Made by a program: the position numbers and the translations under genes. 22,787 nucleotides of DNA from CAZWDL01 sp964632995. GTDB taxonomy: Bacteria > Bacteroidota > Bacteroidia > Chitinophagales > Saprospiraceae. Under the pieces are notes generated by a model. It saw only the letters and a list, made by a program, of their open reading frames with translations. It did not search any database and was not told the origin of the DNA. Location of the stretch: contig CAZWDL010000116.1 of NCBI GenBank assembly GCA_964632995.1, forward strand, positions 1-22,787. Reading direction: 5' to 3'. Below are positions 13,620 through 22,400 of the stretch, piece by piece; positions within the stretch are counted from its first letter, which is position 1, and every line of letters starts with the position of its first letter.

Positions 13620-14975
13620 ATGACCACTCGAAAGCGGCAGTTGGCTGCCATAATGTTTACTGATATTGTCGGTTTCTCGGCCATGATGCAGGTGGACGAG
13701 GAAAAGGCGGCGACAACCCGCAAGCGACATCGACAGGTATTCCGTGAGATGCATGAGAAGCACGGCGGAAAGATCCTTCAATATTACGGTGACGGAACAC
13801 TGAGCATCTTTGACAGTGCGGTGGCGGCTGTAGAATGCGCCGTCGAAATGCAGGAGTCTTTTCGCCAGGATCCGCATGTACCACTGCGCATCGGCATTCA
13901 CACCGGTGACATTACCTATGAGGATGAGGGGGCTTATGGCGACGGGCTCAATATTGCCGCCCGCATCGAACCGCTTTGTACGCCCGGTGGCGTATTCATT
14001 TCCGGGAAAGTGTATGACGATATTAAGAATCATCCCTGGCTGAGAGCTGCTGACCTCGGGCCCTACAAACTGAAAAACATCCTGACCCCCGTGGAATTGT
14101 ACGCCATCACCAGCCGCGGGCTGCCGGGGCCGCAGGAGAAAGAAGCGGATCAGAACCGCTTCCAGTCGGGGGCGCTTCCAGCCGGCGCGGAAGAAATTCC
14201 CGGGGATAAAAACCGAAAGACGGCGGCCTTACTGGCTCTTTTCCTGGGTATTTTCGGCGCCCATCGTTTTTACCTGGGGCAAAGGCGGCGCGGGATTGCC
14301 CACCTGATATTTGCCGTTCTCGGTATTTTATCGGCCAATGGAGGGCCGGGGCCTTTCCTGCCCGTGCTGGCTATCATTGCGGTCATCGATGCAGTCCTGT
14401 TTTTTACGATGAGCGATCAGGCCTTTGACCGGAAATACAACATGGCAGAAGCGGAAGAACAGGCCCAGACCCAGGCCCGGGAATACTCCTACGAACGCGA
14501 ACGGGAAGCTCAGCCTAATCCATTTAAAAAGAGAGGCGTGCGCAAATTTCGCGACGGCGATTACGAAGGCGCGCTCAGCGATTTCCAGCAGGCGCTGGGC
14601 ATCAACGCGGAAGATATGGCCGTTCACTTCAACCTGGCTTGCTGCTATTCAATTATGCACGAGGCAGAGAAATCACTGTATCACCTTGGCAAGGCGGTGG
14701 AATACGGTTTCTGGGATTTCGATAAAATCCACAATCACGAAGCGCTGGAGTACATCCGCTCCACCGAAGCTTTCGACAGCTTTGTGTCCAATGACTACCG
14801 CCTGGTGCGTGAACTACCCTCCCCGCAGGCCGACCTACTCGATGAAGAACGCCACGAGCCCAATCTGCTCGACCAGATCGCCAACCTCGGCGAACTGATG
14901 GAAAAGGGGGTTATCACTCGCAAAGAGTTCAATGAACAAAAGCAGAAATTACTGCGTGACCGGGAGGAGGATTGA
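13620..14975 (+). CDS. Class III nucleotide cyclase fused to TM2, TPR and SHOCT domains
   Basis: A 451-residue multidomain protein. Residues 8-165 are a class III adenylate/guanylate cyclase: metal-binding D15 (IMFTDIVGF) and D58 (YYGDGT), RIGIHTGD (90-97), and N111/R115 (LNIAARIE), the pair that binds ribose and transition state. The base-recognition position usually occupied by Lys (adenylate) or Glu (guanylate) is Q54, so nucleotide specificity is open. Residues 197-275 form a TM2 domain with GIFGAHRFYLG and two membrane spans. Residues 300-362 are TPR-like, and 414-446 match the SHOCT motif (LLDQIANLGELMEKGVITRKEF). It would be a membrane-anchored second-messenger enzyme or scaffold. The start ATG is placed 19 bases after a clear promoter. 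It diverges from the alarmone hydrolase gene. Confidence 0.9.
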   Translation: MTTRKRQLAAIMFTDIVGFSAMMQVDEEKAATTRKRHRQVFREMHEKHGGKILQYYGDGTLSIFDSAVAAVECAVEMQESFRQDPHVPLRIGIHTGDITYEDEGAYGDGLNIAARIEPLCTPGGVFISGKVYDDIKNHPWLRAADLGPYKLKNILTPVELYAITSRGLPGPQEKEADQNRFQSGALPAGAEEIPGDKNRKTAALLALFLGIFGAHRFYLGQRRRGIAHLIFAVLGILSANGGPGPFLPVLAIIAVIDAVLFFTMSDQAFDRKYNMAEAEEQAQTQAREYSYEREREAQPNPFKKRGVRKFRDGDYEGALSDFQQALGINAEDMAVHFNLACCYSIMHEAEKSLYHLGKAVEYGFWDFDKIHNHEALEYIRSTEAFDSFVSNDYRLVRELPSPQADLLDEERHEPNLLDQIANLGELMEKGVITRKEFNEQKQKLLRDREED

Positions 14976-15033
14976 CCGATGGCAGTACGATTGCTCTCAA
15001 CAGGGAAACCAGGTTACTATTCCACCATCTACC

Positions 15034-16083
15034 TCAGTCCCACTTGATTTTTGCCACCTTTCCCTCCGGACCGGCCGCCCACACGGCCTCCCGCTCTTTG
15101 CCCACAGCGATGACATGATAAGCGGTGGTGTCGATGCGTTGCCAGCTGCGGCCCAGGTCGTAGGAGATGTCGGAGCCGCCGGGGCCGCAGGTAAGGAACC
15201 AGCCGTTAACTTCGCGGACACAGGAGCGGTAGGCCACCTGATGCCCCTCGATAAGGCGCCAGCTGCGGCCGCCGTCGCTGCTGCTCATGATGTTGTCATT
15301 GACCAGGGTGGGCCGGGTATAGTCACCGCCCACAGCGATGCCCTGCTGATTATTTAGAAAGGCAATGGAAAAGATACCGGTGGAAGGGTCGCCGCTGATC
15401 ATAGGTGTGGCCGTAACCGACCAGCTGCGGCCGCCGTCGGTAGAGCGAAAGACACGAGCACTGCGGCCGCCGGTGCCGATCCAGGCGAGGCTGTCGGCAG
15501 CGGTGCTGATGTGACTACCGCTGGCCGCAAAGCCGTACTCCATGGAATCGACGGGGGGAATAGCAGCTGGCGGAATACGCTGCCAGGAGCGGCCACCGTC
15601 ACCGGTGGTCATGATAAGCAGCTTGCCGTCGACAGGGTCACCGGTGAGCAGGCCATGTTGCGCATCCCAGAAGGCGATACCGTTAAAGAAGCCCGCGGTG
15701 TCGGGGTTTAGAAGCTTTAGCTCCCAGGATTGCCCGCCGTCTTCGGTGCGGTACACCTGGCTTTGGAGGCCCTGGCCGGCGCTCATCACGACGGCGCGGA
15801 GGCTGTCGAAGGCTTCAATGTCGCGGAAATCGAGGCTGTCCGAAGCAGGAGCAGGAAGCAGCTGCCAGGATTGTCCGCCGTCGGTAGTCCGGGCAATGGT
15901 GTTAAGGCTGCCGCTAAGCCAGGCGACTTGCTCATCTACGACGCTCAGCCCACGGATGGAGGCTGCCCGATCCAGCGACTGCCGCTGCCAGGAGGGGCTG
16001 GGAACCTCGTTTTCCGCCGGCTCGCAAGCGTGAAAGAGGGTGGCGAAAACCAGGAGAAAGGAAAGCATTAGTGGTTGATCCAT
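15034..16083 (-). CDS. Asp-box/YCF48-like beta-propeller lipoprotein
   Basis: The 349-residue protein has a hydrophobic N-terminus ending in LFHAC, a lipobox with Cys20 as probable lipid anchor. If translation starts at the internal Met6, the signal is even more typical (MLSFLLVFATLFHAC). The mature part holds six Asp-box motifs of the pattern TDGGxSW (RTTDGGQSW, RTEDGGQSW, TGDGGRSW, RSTDGGRSW, SSDGGRSW, SYDLGRSW), the mark of a 6-7-bladed propeller of the BNR/YCF48 kind. Such proteins are cell-surface or periplasmic binding proteins or assembly factors, and no catalytic residues can be named. The larger gene at 19454-22555 uses the same motif in a much longer propeller. This gene converges with the cyclase gene and diverges from the helical protein at 16303. 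Confidence 0.88.
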   Translation of the reverse strand: MDQPLMLSFLLVFATLFHACEPAENEVPSPSWQRQSLDRAASIRGLSVVDEQVAWLSGSLNTIARTTDGGQSWQLLPAPASDSLDFRDIEAFDSLRAVVMSAGQGLQSQVYRTEDGGQSWELKLLNPDTAGFFNGIAFWDAQHGLLTGDPVDGKLLIMTTGDGGRSWQRIPPAAIPPVDSMEYGFAASGSHISTAADSLAWIGTGGRSARVFRSTDGGRSWSVTATPMISGDPSTGIFSIAFLNNQQGIAVGGDYTRPTLVNDNIMSSSDGGRSWRLIEGHQVAYRSCVREVNGWFLTCGPGGSDISYDLGRSWQRIDTTAYHVIAVGKEREAVWAAGPEGKVAKIKWD

Positions 16084-16302
16084 TGAAAATTTCTTGTTAT
16101 TAATAATCGTTAAGATGGCGTTAATTGCCTGGTATGTTTTAGCAGTAAAGGTTATATTAGTGGCGTTACAATATCAGTTACTTGAAATTCCCTGAAAACA
16201 TATCATCCGTGATCCATTCCCGTGGATCTGCTTTCCCCGGTGCTGTAAGACAATTTACAAACAATCTAAAGCATCATTTATCTAATTCAAAATTATCGGC
16301 CT

Positions 16303-16686
16303 ATGTCACTAGTTTTCAGGACGTCGACTGTTGAAAATCACGCGCGTACCATAGAGAGCTGGATTGAGGAAGTGAACTTCTACGAGACAGAGATTGGTAG
16401 TTGTGAGTTGAGCCTGGAACATTTCATTGAGGAGATACATCAAAGGGCGAGACTGGCGGCTGCCGAGCGATTCCAAAACCAGTTTATCCATCAGCGAGCG
16501 GTCATCAACGAGCTGAAGTTCAAAGTCCGGCAGTACCTGCGAGCACTTCCTTCAGGAGAAGATCAAGAGGTAGCCCCTTCTATGGTAGAATATTTTGACC
16601 GGATCTCCGAGGAAGTGAACACGTTCCGCAAGCTGTTCAACGAACTATTGCTGGAATTTGATGATTTCACCAAACACTACAGTTAA
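16303..16686 (+). CDS. Small helical protein of unknown function
   Basis: The 127-residue product has no signal peptide and is almost wholly charged amphipathic helix: IESWIEEVNFYETEIGSCEL, then LSLEHFIEEIHQRARLAAAERF, VINELKFKVRQYLRAL, and a final helix rich in Phe (FRKLFNELLLEFDDFTKHY). A four-helix bundle or coiled coil in the cytoplasm is likely. I do not recognise the family. It stands alone: the divergent neighbour is the Asp-box lipoprotein, and a clear terminator follows it, separating it from the MFS gene. The start ATG at 16303 has the only Met near the N-terminus and an AT-rich upstream leader. Confidence 0.7.
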   Translation: MSLVFRTSTVENHARTIESWIEEVNFYETEIGSCELSLEHFIEEIHQRARLAAAERFQNQFIHQRAVINELKFKVRQYLRALPSGEDQEVAPSMVEYFDRISEEVNTFRKLFNELLLEFDDFTKHYS

Positions 16687-16712
16687 CATTTAAAACCACA
16701 AAGTAAATCCCT

Positions 16713-16752
16713 AAGCCGGTTGGCCTCTCCACGCCAACCGGCTTTTGTTTTT
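16713..16752 (+). terminator. Rho-independent terminator after the helical protein
   Basis: AAGCCGGTTGGC (16713-16724) pairs perfectly with GCCAACCGGCTT (16733-16744) around CTCTCCAC, followed by TTGTTTTT to 16752. It begins 27 bases after the stop at 16686. Both strand orientation and T-run fit the plus-strand gene. Confidence 0.85.
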
Positions 16753-16828
16753 CTGAATCCGGGTTAAGATTTCGCGGTGCTTTTCAGTAGGGTTACAACT
16801 TTCCTCCCTAAGCCCTGTTTCTGCAAAT

Positions 16829-18022
16829 ATGAATGCAAAGCGATATCTGAAAATCACCCTTTTGCTGATTAGTACACTGACAGTGATGGCCGGGGCGCTC
16901 ATCGCTCCCGCCCTGCCCAAGATGGCTCAGTCTTTCGGCGACCGGCCCGATGCTGCATTTTTGACCAAAATGGTACTCACCATGCCGGCCTTGCTGATTG
17001 CGATCACTTCCCCCTTCGCCGGTGCATTGGTAGACCGCTTCGGGCGCCTTCGACTATTGAGGGCGGCTATGATCTTTTACGCGATAGCGGGCGGGGCTGG
17101 GCTTTTCCTTGAGAATATATACTGGTTGCTGATCAGCCGGGCCTTGCTGGGTATGGCTGTCGCTTTTATTATGACGATTGTGACCACACTGGTAGGCGAT
17201 TACCTGGAAGGAGAGGAGCGAGGCCGGTTTCTGGGCATACAAGGTGGTTTTATGGCTTTCGGAGGTACGGTATTCGTTTCGGTTTCAGGCTTGCTGTCGG
17301 ACATCAGCTGGCGCTTGCCCTTTGCCGTTTACCTGTTGAGTATTCCTTTCCTGTTCTTTGTTTACCGCTACCTGCATGAACCCAAGGCCGCAGAGGAGGG
17401 GGCGGAGGATGCGGTGTTGTCTGTTCCAACCGGCGGAAAGCTGCGGCTCTACCTGACGGTTTACGCTACGGTATTCTTCGGCATGGCGCTCTTCTATCTG
17501 GCTCCTGCCCAGCTGCCCTTTCTCATGGAGTCGATTGGCGTTACTCAGGCCTCTCTGGCGAGTATAGGATTGGTGGTAATTACCTTAACGGCGGCCGTCA
17601 TGTCAATCAGCTATCAGCGCATCAAAGGCTATTGGACTTTCCAGCAAGTATACGTATTCACGTTTCTGATGATGGGCCTGGGATTCGGAAGTGTATTCTG
17701 GGCCACTAACTTCACCGGAGTGGTGGCGGCCATGGCCGTGGCAGGTTTGGGCGCCGGCCTGCTCATGCCCAATACCAGCTTTTGCCTGCTCAGCAATGCG
17801 CCGCCCCGAATGCGCGGCCGGGTGCTGGGAGGTATGACTTCCGCTATCTTCCTGGGGCAGTTTTTCTCCCCTGTGCTTGTACAACCTTCGGTGCGGGTAT
17901 TTGAATTTGGAGGGACTTACCTGCTTTCCGGGCTGCTCAGTTTGGTCGTTTCCGGAATTTTTCTGGCGCTGGTGCTGCGCTACCGGTACCGGCACTTGCG
18001 ATGGCTGAAGGAGGGGGTTTAA
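16829..18022 (+). CDS. MFS transporter (drug/exporter type)
   Basis: The 397-residue protein has about twelve hydrophobic segments in two sets of six, separated near residues 185-205 by a charged loop (EPKAAEEGAEDAVL). The major facilitator motif A is in the loop between spans 2 and 3 (GALVDRFGRLRLL, G-x-x-x-D-R-x-G-R), and GAGLLMPNTSFCLLSNAPPRMRGRVLG is the corresponding half-repeat motif. The start ATG is in good family position. This class exports small molecules such as drugs, sugars or metabolites using proton gradients; substrate is not readable. It is flanked by terminators on both sides and appears monocistronic. No regulator gene adjoins it. Confidence 0.88.
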   Translation: MNAKRYLKITLLLISTLTVMAGALIAPALPKMAQSFGDRPDAAFLTKMVLTMPALLIAITSPFAGALVDRFGRLRLLRAAMIFYAIAGGAGLFLENIYWLLISRALLGMAVAFIMTIVTTLVGDYLEGEERGRFLGIQGGFMAFGGTVFVSVSGLLSDISWRLPFAVYLLSIPFLFFVYRYLHEPKAAEEGAEDAVLSVPTGGKLRLYLTVYATVFFGMALFYLAPAQLPFLMESIGVTQASLASIGLVVITLTAAVMSISYQRIKGYWTFQQVYVFTFLMMGLGFGSVFWATNFTGVVAAMAVAGLGAGLLMPNTSFCLLSNAPPRMRGRVLGGMTSAIFLGQFFSPVLVQPSVRVFEFGGTYLLSGLLSLVVSGIFLALVLRYRYRHLRWLKEGV

Positions 18023-18030
18023 AAGGAAGT

Positions 18031-18072
18031 AAAAAAAAATCGCCGGAAACGGCCTTGCCGCTCCGGCGATTT
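18031..18072. terminator. Hairpin 15 bases after the MFS gene, with best T-run on the minus strand
   Basis: AAATCGCCGGA (18037-18047) pairs with TCCGGCGATTT (18062-18072); inside the loop CGGC pairs with GCCG. On the plus strand only TTT follows the stem. On the minus strand it is followed by nine T's (complement of 18031-18039), a standard terminator form. It may serve the MFS gene on the plus strand in a weak way, but its stronger direction points to an unknown minus-strand transcript from the right. Confidence 0.6.
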
Positions 18073-18712
18073 GAACAAATCCCATATACGTATTTAGATA
18101 GCTATGCAAGAAAGCTATTAAAACGTTCAAATTGATTGCCGGTAAAATGAGCAAGTAAATGCTGGAATTACTCGCCGGCGACTGAGAAAAAAGCAACTGT
18201 CATCTTCAGACAATTTGGATATTCACTCCCCCTATTTAAATCGGACAAAGGGCGGCGAAAATTGTACAGACCAGGATGATATTGATCAATCCTGTGAAAA
18301 AAACAGATAAATCGACCGCTTTCACCAACCACTTTTTCGACTTTCCACCATAGGATTACGCCTTTCAGGCACGTTTTCTCTCTACTTAGTGTAAAATTTA
18401 CATTAAGTTGACAGAAAAGCGACTGTGAACTTAATTCACAGAACCCCTTAGTGATTTAAGAATTATTCTTTAGAAGAAGGGGAGGCCTGCCTATTTCCAT
18501 TCGGTAGGTACCCGGGCTTTGAAAATTTAATTCTGATAAAGGCATGCTATATTAACCTTAAAGCAGGTTATTTTAGCCAATGGTGTTAATATAGCACATG
18601 TATGTGCAAAAATTGGAGTAGAACGGAGCGACCATCTCGCTTACCTTTGGACTTGTAATCACGTTGGTGATACACCCAATTATGAAGGATCTATTTTGTA
18701 AATCAAAAAAAA
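18073..18712. other. 640-base non-coding stretch with several inverted repeats
   Basis: No frame on either strand reads like a protein. I see palindrome TGTAAA-A-TTTACA (18390-18402), hairpin CTGTGAA/TTCACAG (18423-18441), a nested stem CCCCTT/AAGGGG (18444-18482) around AAGAA/TTCTT (18458-18470), and a 12-pair inverted repeat listed separately. No -33/-7 promoter pair is found. The stretch is AT-rich. It could be a long leader of the secreted-protein gene at 18713, a small RNA, or a decayed gene. Confidence 0.5.
18545..18607 (+). promoter_or_regulatory. 12-pair inverted repeat with an alternative pairing
   Basis: TGCTATATTAAC (18545-18556) and GTTAATATAGCA (18585-18596) are perfect inverted repeats across a 28-base loop. 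The 3' end of the first arm can instead join AACCT with AGGTT in a competing local hairpin, and the second arm overlaps GCACAT/ATGTGC (18594-18607). Competing stems 106 bases before a gene are what an attenuator or riboswitch-like switch looks like, but no terminator follows here, so an operator is an equal reading. Confidence 0.4.
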
Positions 18713-19333
18713 ATGACCATGAAAACACTGTTGAATGTATCTAAAATAATGTTGGTATTGGTTCTGACAGGGTTCTGCTTCACCGCCACTGCTGGTGAAA
18801 ATATGCTGCCCGATGTCATTATCAAGAAAGTTGACAATGAGCAAAAGGTTTCAGTCACGCTGAACAACCTGAAGAGTGATGCCTACGTACGCATTGTCGA
18901 TGAACGGGGTGTTACCCTGATCGAGGAAGAACTGGAGGCGGTACTGCCCAGCGCAGCTAAGGTGTTTAACCTTGAACTACTGCCTGCCGGCGCCTACGAT
19001 TTCATTATTTCCACCGGTAAAAAAGAGACGGTACAGCCTGTTGAAGTTTTGAAGGACGACATCCTGATTAAGAAGGATCAGCGCCAGGTTTATCTGGTGC
19101 CGACCATCAAGATAGGAGAAGATTTTGTTGATGTCAGCTGGCTGAACGGTAAGGTCTCGAACATGAAGGTGGAGATCGCCCGGCCTAACGGCGAGCGGGT
19201 TTTCGAAGATGAGATCAGCAATGTCATCAAAGTAGAGCGTCGCTATAATCTCAAAAAGCTGAGCCGTGGGGAATACACGATGATCGTTACCACCCCCTAC
19301 AAGACGCATTACCAGCAGGTGATCGTTGAATAA
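18713..19333 (+). CDS. Secreted two-domain beta protein of unknown function
   Basis: The 206-residue protein starts MTMKTLL; the second Met (18719) is an equally good start. A signal peptide runs to about residue 28 (IMLVLVLTGFCFTATAG). The mature part is two similar halves of about 80 residues each: the first ends FNLELLPAGAYDFIISTGKKETVQPVEV and the second ends YNLKKLSRGEYTMIVTTPYKTHYQQVIVE, sharing the pattern YNL-x2-L-x2-GxYxxxIxT-x6-QxVxV. This is an internal duplication of a beta-sandwich domain, similar in appearance to the small DUF3244 or T9SS tail-like domains, but I do not claim homology. It follows a 640-base non-coding stretch and ends at a clear terminator. The Bacteroidota-like A-rich bases directly precede the start. 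Confidence 0.78.
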   Translation: MTMKTLLNVSKIMLVLVLTGFCFTATAGENMLPDVIIKKVDNEQKVSVTLNNLKSDAYVRIVDERGVTLIEEELEAVLPSAAKVFNLELLPAGAYDFIISTGKKETVQPVEVLKDDILIKKDQRQVYLVPTIKIGEDFVDVSWLNGKVSNMKVEIARPNGERVFEDEISNVIKVERRYNLKKLSRGEYTMIVTTPYKTHYQQVIVE

Positions 19334-19360
19334 GAAAGTTTTTGTTTGTGAGTTTTATAC

Positions 19361-19398
19361 AAAGCCCCGGCTCCTTTTCAGGAGTCGGGGCTTTTTTT
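19361..19398 (+). terminator. Rho-independent terminator after the secreted protein
   Basis: AAAGCCCCGGCTCCT (19361-19375) pairs with AGGAGTCGGGGCTTT (19380-19394) around TTTC; the one difference is a G-U wobble on the plus strand. Seven T's end it. The minus-strand copy has only TTT after the stem, so it mainly serves the plus-strand gene and may also lessen read-through from the convergent gene at 19454. Confidence 0.88.
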
Positions 19399-19453
19399 CG
19401 GGATGGTTAAAATTATCCTTACAGATTGATTATCCCTTCAAATTCCAGGTCTT

Positions 19454-22400
19454 CTAATCCAGCGGTTTCAGTTCAGTATCCTCACCCATCACATCCTGCC
19501 ACTGTTTCACCAGTTCGTTAAATTCCTTTTTGAGCGTCTCGTAGCGCGCGACTGCATCTTTACCCGGGCGCTGATCGGCCCCTTCCAGCATGCCACGCAG
19601 GTAGCGGATCTGTGCGGTCAGCATGGGTTGCCGGTAGCGGCCTTCCGGGGTATCCAGTTGCGCTTCCAATTCCTGTAGCTGTTCCTGTTTGCGCAGCGCT
19701 TTGCGCTTTTCTTTTTCCACTTCTTCGGCGATGGTCTTTTGCTCCGCTTTTACGGCGGCGAGCAGTCGTTTGGCCTGGCTTTCCAGCTCCACCACCACCA
19801 GGGTTAGCTGCTCCTGAGCGCGCAGGTCGCCGGCGCTGACGCCGGTTTTCTGGACACGGGGGTCGATCAGCAGGTTAAAGGAGTTGGTAAAGGAAAGATC
19901 ATCCACTTTCAGCCGAACGAAGTATTCCCCGGGCGCGACCATCGGGCCGCCGCGGCCACTGCGCTGGGCATTATCATCCCAGGGGCCGTGGTGCCGCATA
20001 TCCCATTCGAAGCGGTGCAGGCCGGGGGATGTTTTCAGATCGGCGCTGAAGCCGGGCTCGTACAGTCCGGTAGCCATACTCGGCTCCTGGTCTTCCGCAT
20101 CGGTCTCTTTGGCCGGCTTGGTGCTGGTAAAAGCCCGCACGACCTGCTTGTCGGCATCGAGGAACTCTAGCGTGATCTCACCGGCCGGCGCTTCCGACAG
20201 GTAATAGTCGATTAATACGCGCGGGCTGGGGTACTCGGGCGCCTCGTCGCCGCGGGAGCTGCGGTGGCGCAGGCGGTACTGATCGGCGGGATCGAAGAGC
20301 TGGACTTTGTTTTCAGCGAGTTCAGCCGACAGCTGGTGCAGCGCGCTGATATTGTCCATAATCCAAAAGCCCCGGCCCATGGTGGAGAGGACCAGATCGC
20401 CGCGCTGTACTTTGATGTCGGAGATCGGCGTGATGGGCAGGTTTTGCTGCAGGGGCTGCCAGCTGGCGCCGTCGTCAAAGCTGATGAACAGGCCGTATTC
20501 CGTACCGGCGTAGAGGAGTCCTTCCCGCTCGGGGTCCTCGCGCACTACGCGTACGGGAAAGTCGGCGGGAATGCCGTTTTCACCGTCGGTGAGCAGCGTC
20601 CAGCTCTGTCCGTAGTCCTCTGTCTTATAGGCGTAGGGCTTCCAGTCGCCCAGTTGATAACGCAATACGGAGATGTAAGCTTTGCCGGGCTGGTGAGGCG
20701 AAGGCTCCACCGCATCGACGCGGCCGCCGGGACCCAGGTCTTTCGGCGTGACATTCGTCCAGCTCTTACCCCCGTCGCGGGTGACGTGAACGGGCCCATC
20801 GTTGGCGCCGACCCAGATGAGTCCCTCTTGCAGCGGTGATTCGCGGATGGCGTAGATGGTACTGTAGAATTCCTCGCCGGTGATGTCGCGGGTAATCGGA
20901 GCGCCGCTGATGACCTGGGTTTCGGGCGTAAAGGCGGTCAGATCTGGGGAGATGGTCTCCCAGGTGACGCCGTCGTCAGTTGTTTTATGGACGTATTGGG
21001 AGGTATGGTACACCACGTCCGGGTTGTGCGGCGAGACGTGGATGGGGGATACACGCTGGAAGCGCAGGATCAGATCCTTGGGATTGTGACCGTACATATA
21101 CTGTGCGCCTATGTAATAATTTTTTTCCTGGCCGGTACGCTTGTCGAAGACGCCGAAGCGGCCTTTGCAGTTGGAGTAGACGATATTCGGATTACCGGGT
21201 TTGGGCACCGCGGGACCAGTCTCACAGCCGCCGACCGCCATCCAGTAGCCGGTGGCGCCGGAAACGGAGTTGTAGGGCGGCACGCTGGGCAGGGCAATGG
21301 TGGAGTTGTCCTGCTGGCCGGCGTAGAGCCAGTAGGGGAACTGGTCGTCGACCTCCACCTGGTAGAGCTCGGCGGTAGATTGGTTGCTTTGGGTCGACCA
21401 GGTTTTGCCGTTGTCGCGCGTGACGTTGGCGCCGCCGTCGTTGCACTGCACCCAGATGCTGGTATCCTGCGGATTGATCCACACCTCGTGGTTATCGCCG
21501 TGGGGCGTGCGCAGGCGCGTCCAGTCTTTGCCGCCGTTGTAGGAGCGCCAGAATTGGGTGGCGCTGACATAAACGGCATCGGCATTCTGCGGATTCACAT
21601 CTACATTGCAGTAGTAGAAGGGGCGGTCGAGCAATTCCTTTTTGGTGCTGACCAGGCTCCAGGATTCACCCCGGTCGTCGGAGCGGTACAGGCCGCCTTC
21701 GCCAACCGGTGCCTCGATGAGCGCGTAGACGCGGTCGGGATCGGCGGGTGAGACGGCGAGGTCGGCTTTGCCGATGATGCCCTGGGGCAGCCCTTGGCTC
21801 AGTTTATTCCAGGTTTCGCCGCCATCGGTTGATTTGTACACGCCGCCTTCCTTACCGCCGCTGATGATGGTCCAGGGCTTGCGCTCGCCTCGCCAGCCCG
21901 TGGCGTAGAGCACGTCCGGGTTGGTGGGATGGAATTCGACGTCGGTCACGCCGGTGGTGTCGGAGATGTGCAGCACCTTTTCCCAGCTTTCGCCGCCGTC
22001 TTTGGTCCGGTACAGGCCGCGCTCGGGATTGGCTTCGAAGGCCTGCCCGATGGCAGCTACGAAGACCACATCGGGATTATCCGGATGCACTTCCACCGCG
22101 CCGATGTGGCCGGTTTTTTCCAGGCCGATAAAGGACCAGGTTTTGCCCTGGTCGGCGGACCTGTATACCCCTTTGCCGGCGATGACGTTGGAGCGCAGCC
22201 CGTCGGAGCCGGTGCCGGCATAGACGATCTTATTGTCGGAGGGCGCTACGCGGATCGCGCCGACGGAGGACGAGGCGAAGTAGCCGTCGCTGACGTTACG
22301 CCAGCTTTGGCCGTAGTCCGTCGTTTTCCAGACGCCGCCGCCGGTGGCGCCCATGAAGAAAGTGCCGGGAACATTGGTGATACCGGCGACAGTGGTTGCG

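Noticed and set aside
17603..18196. Minus-strand 197-codon frame covering the 3' end of the MFS gene
   Set aside because: Mostly antisense to the transporter, with low-complexity Gln/Pro/His composition; its first part crosses a hairpin terminator.
20987..21751. Plus-strand 254-codon frame
   Set aside because: Antisense to the large Asp-box gene; its Val/Gly-rich repeats mirror the Asp-box periodicity of the real gene.
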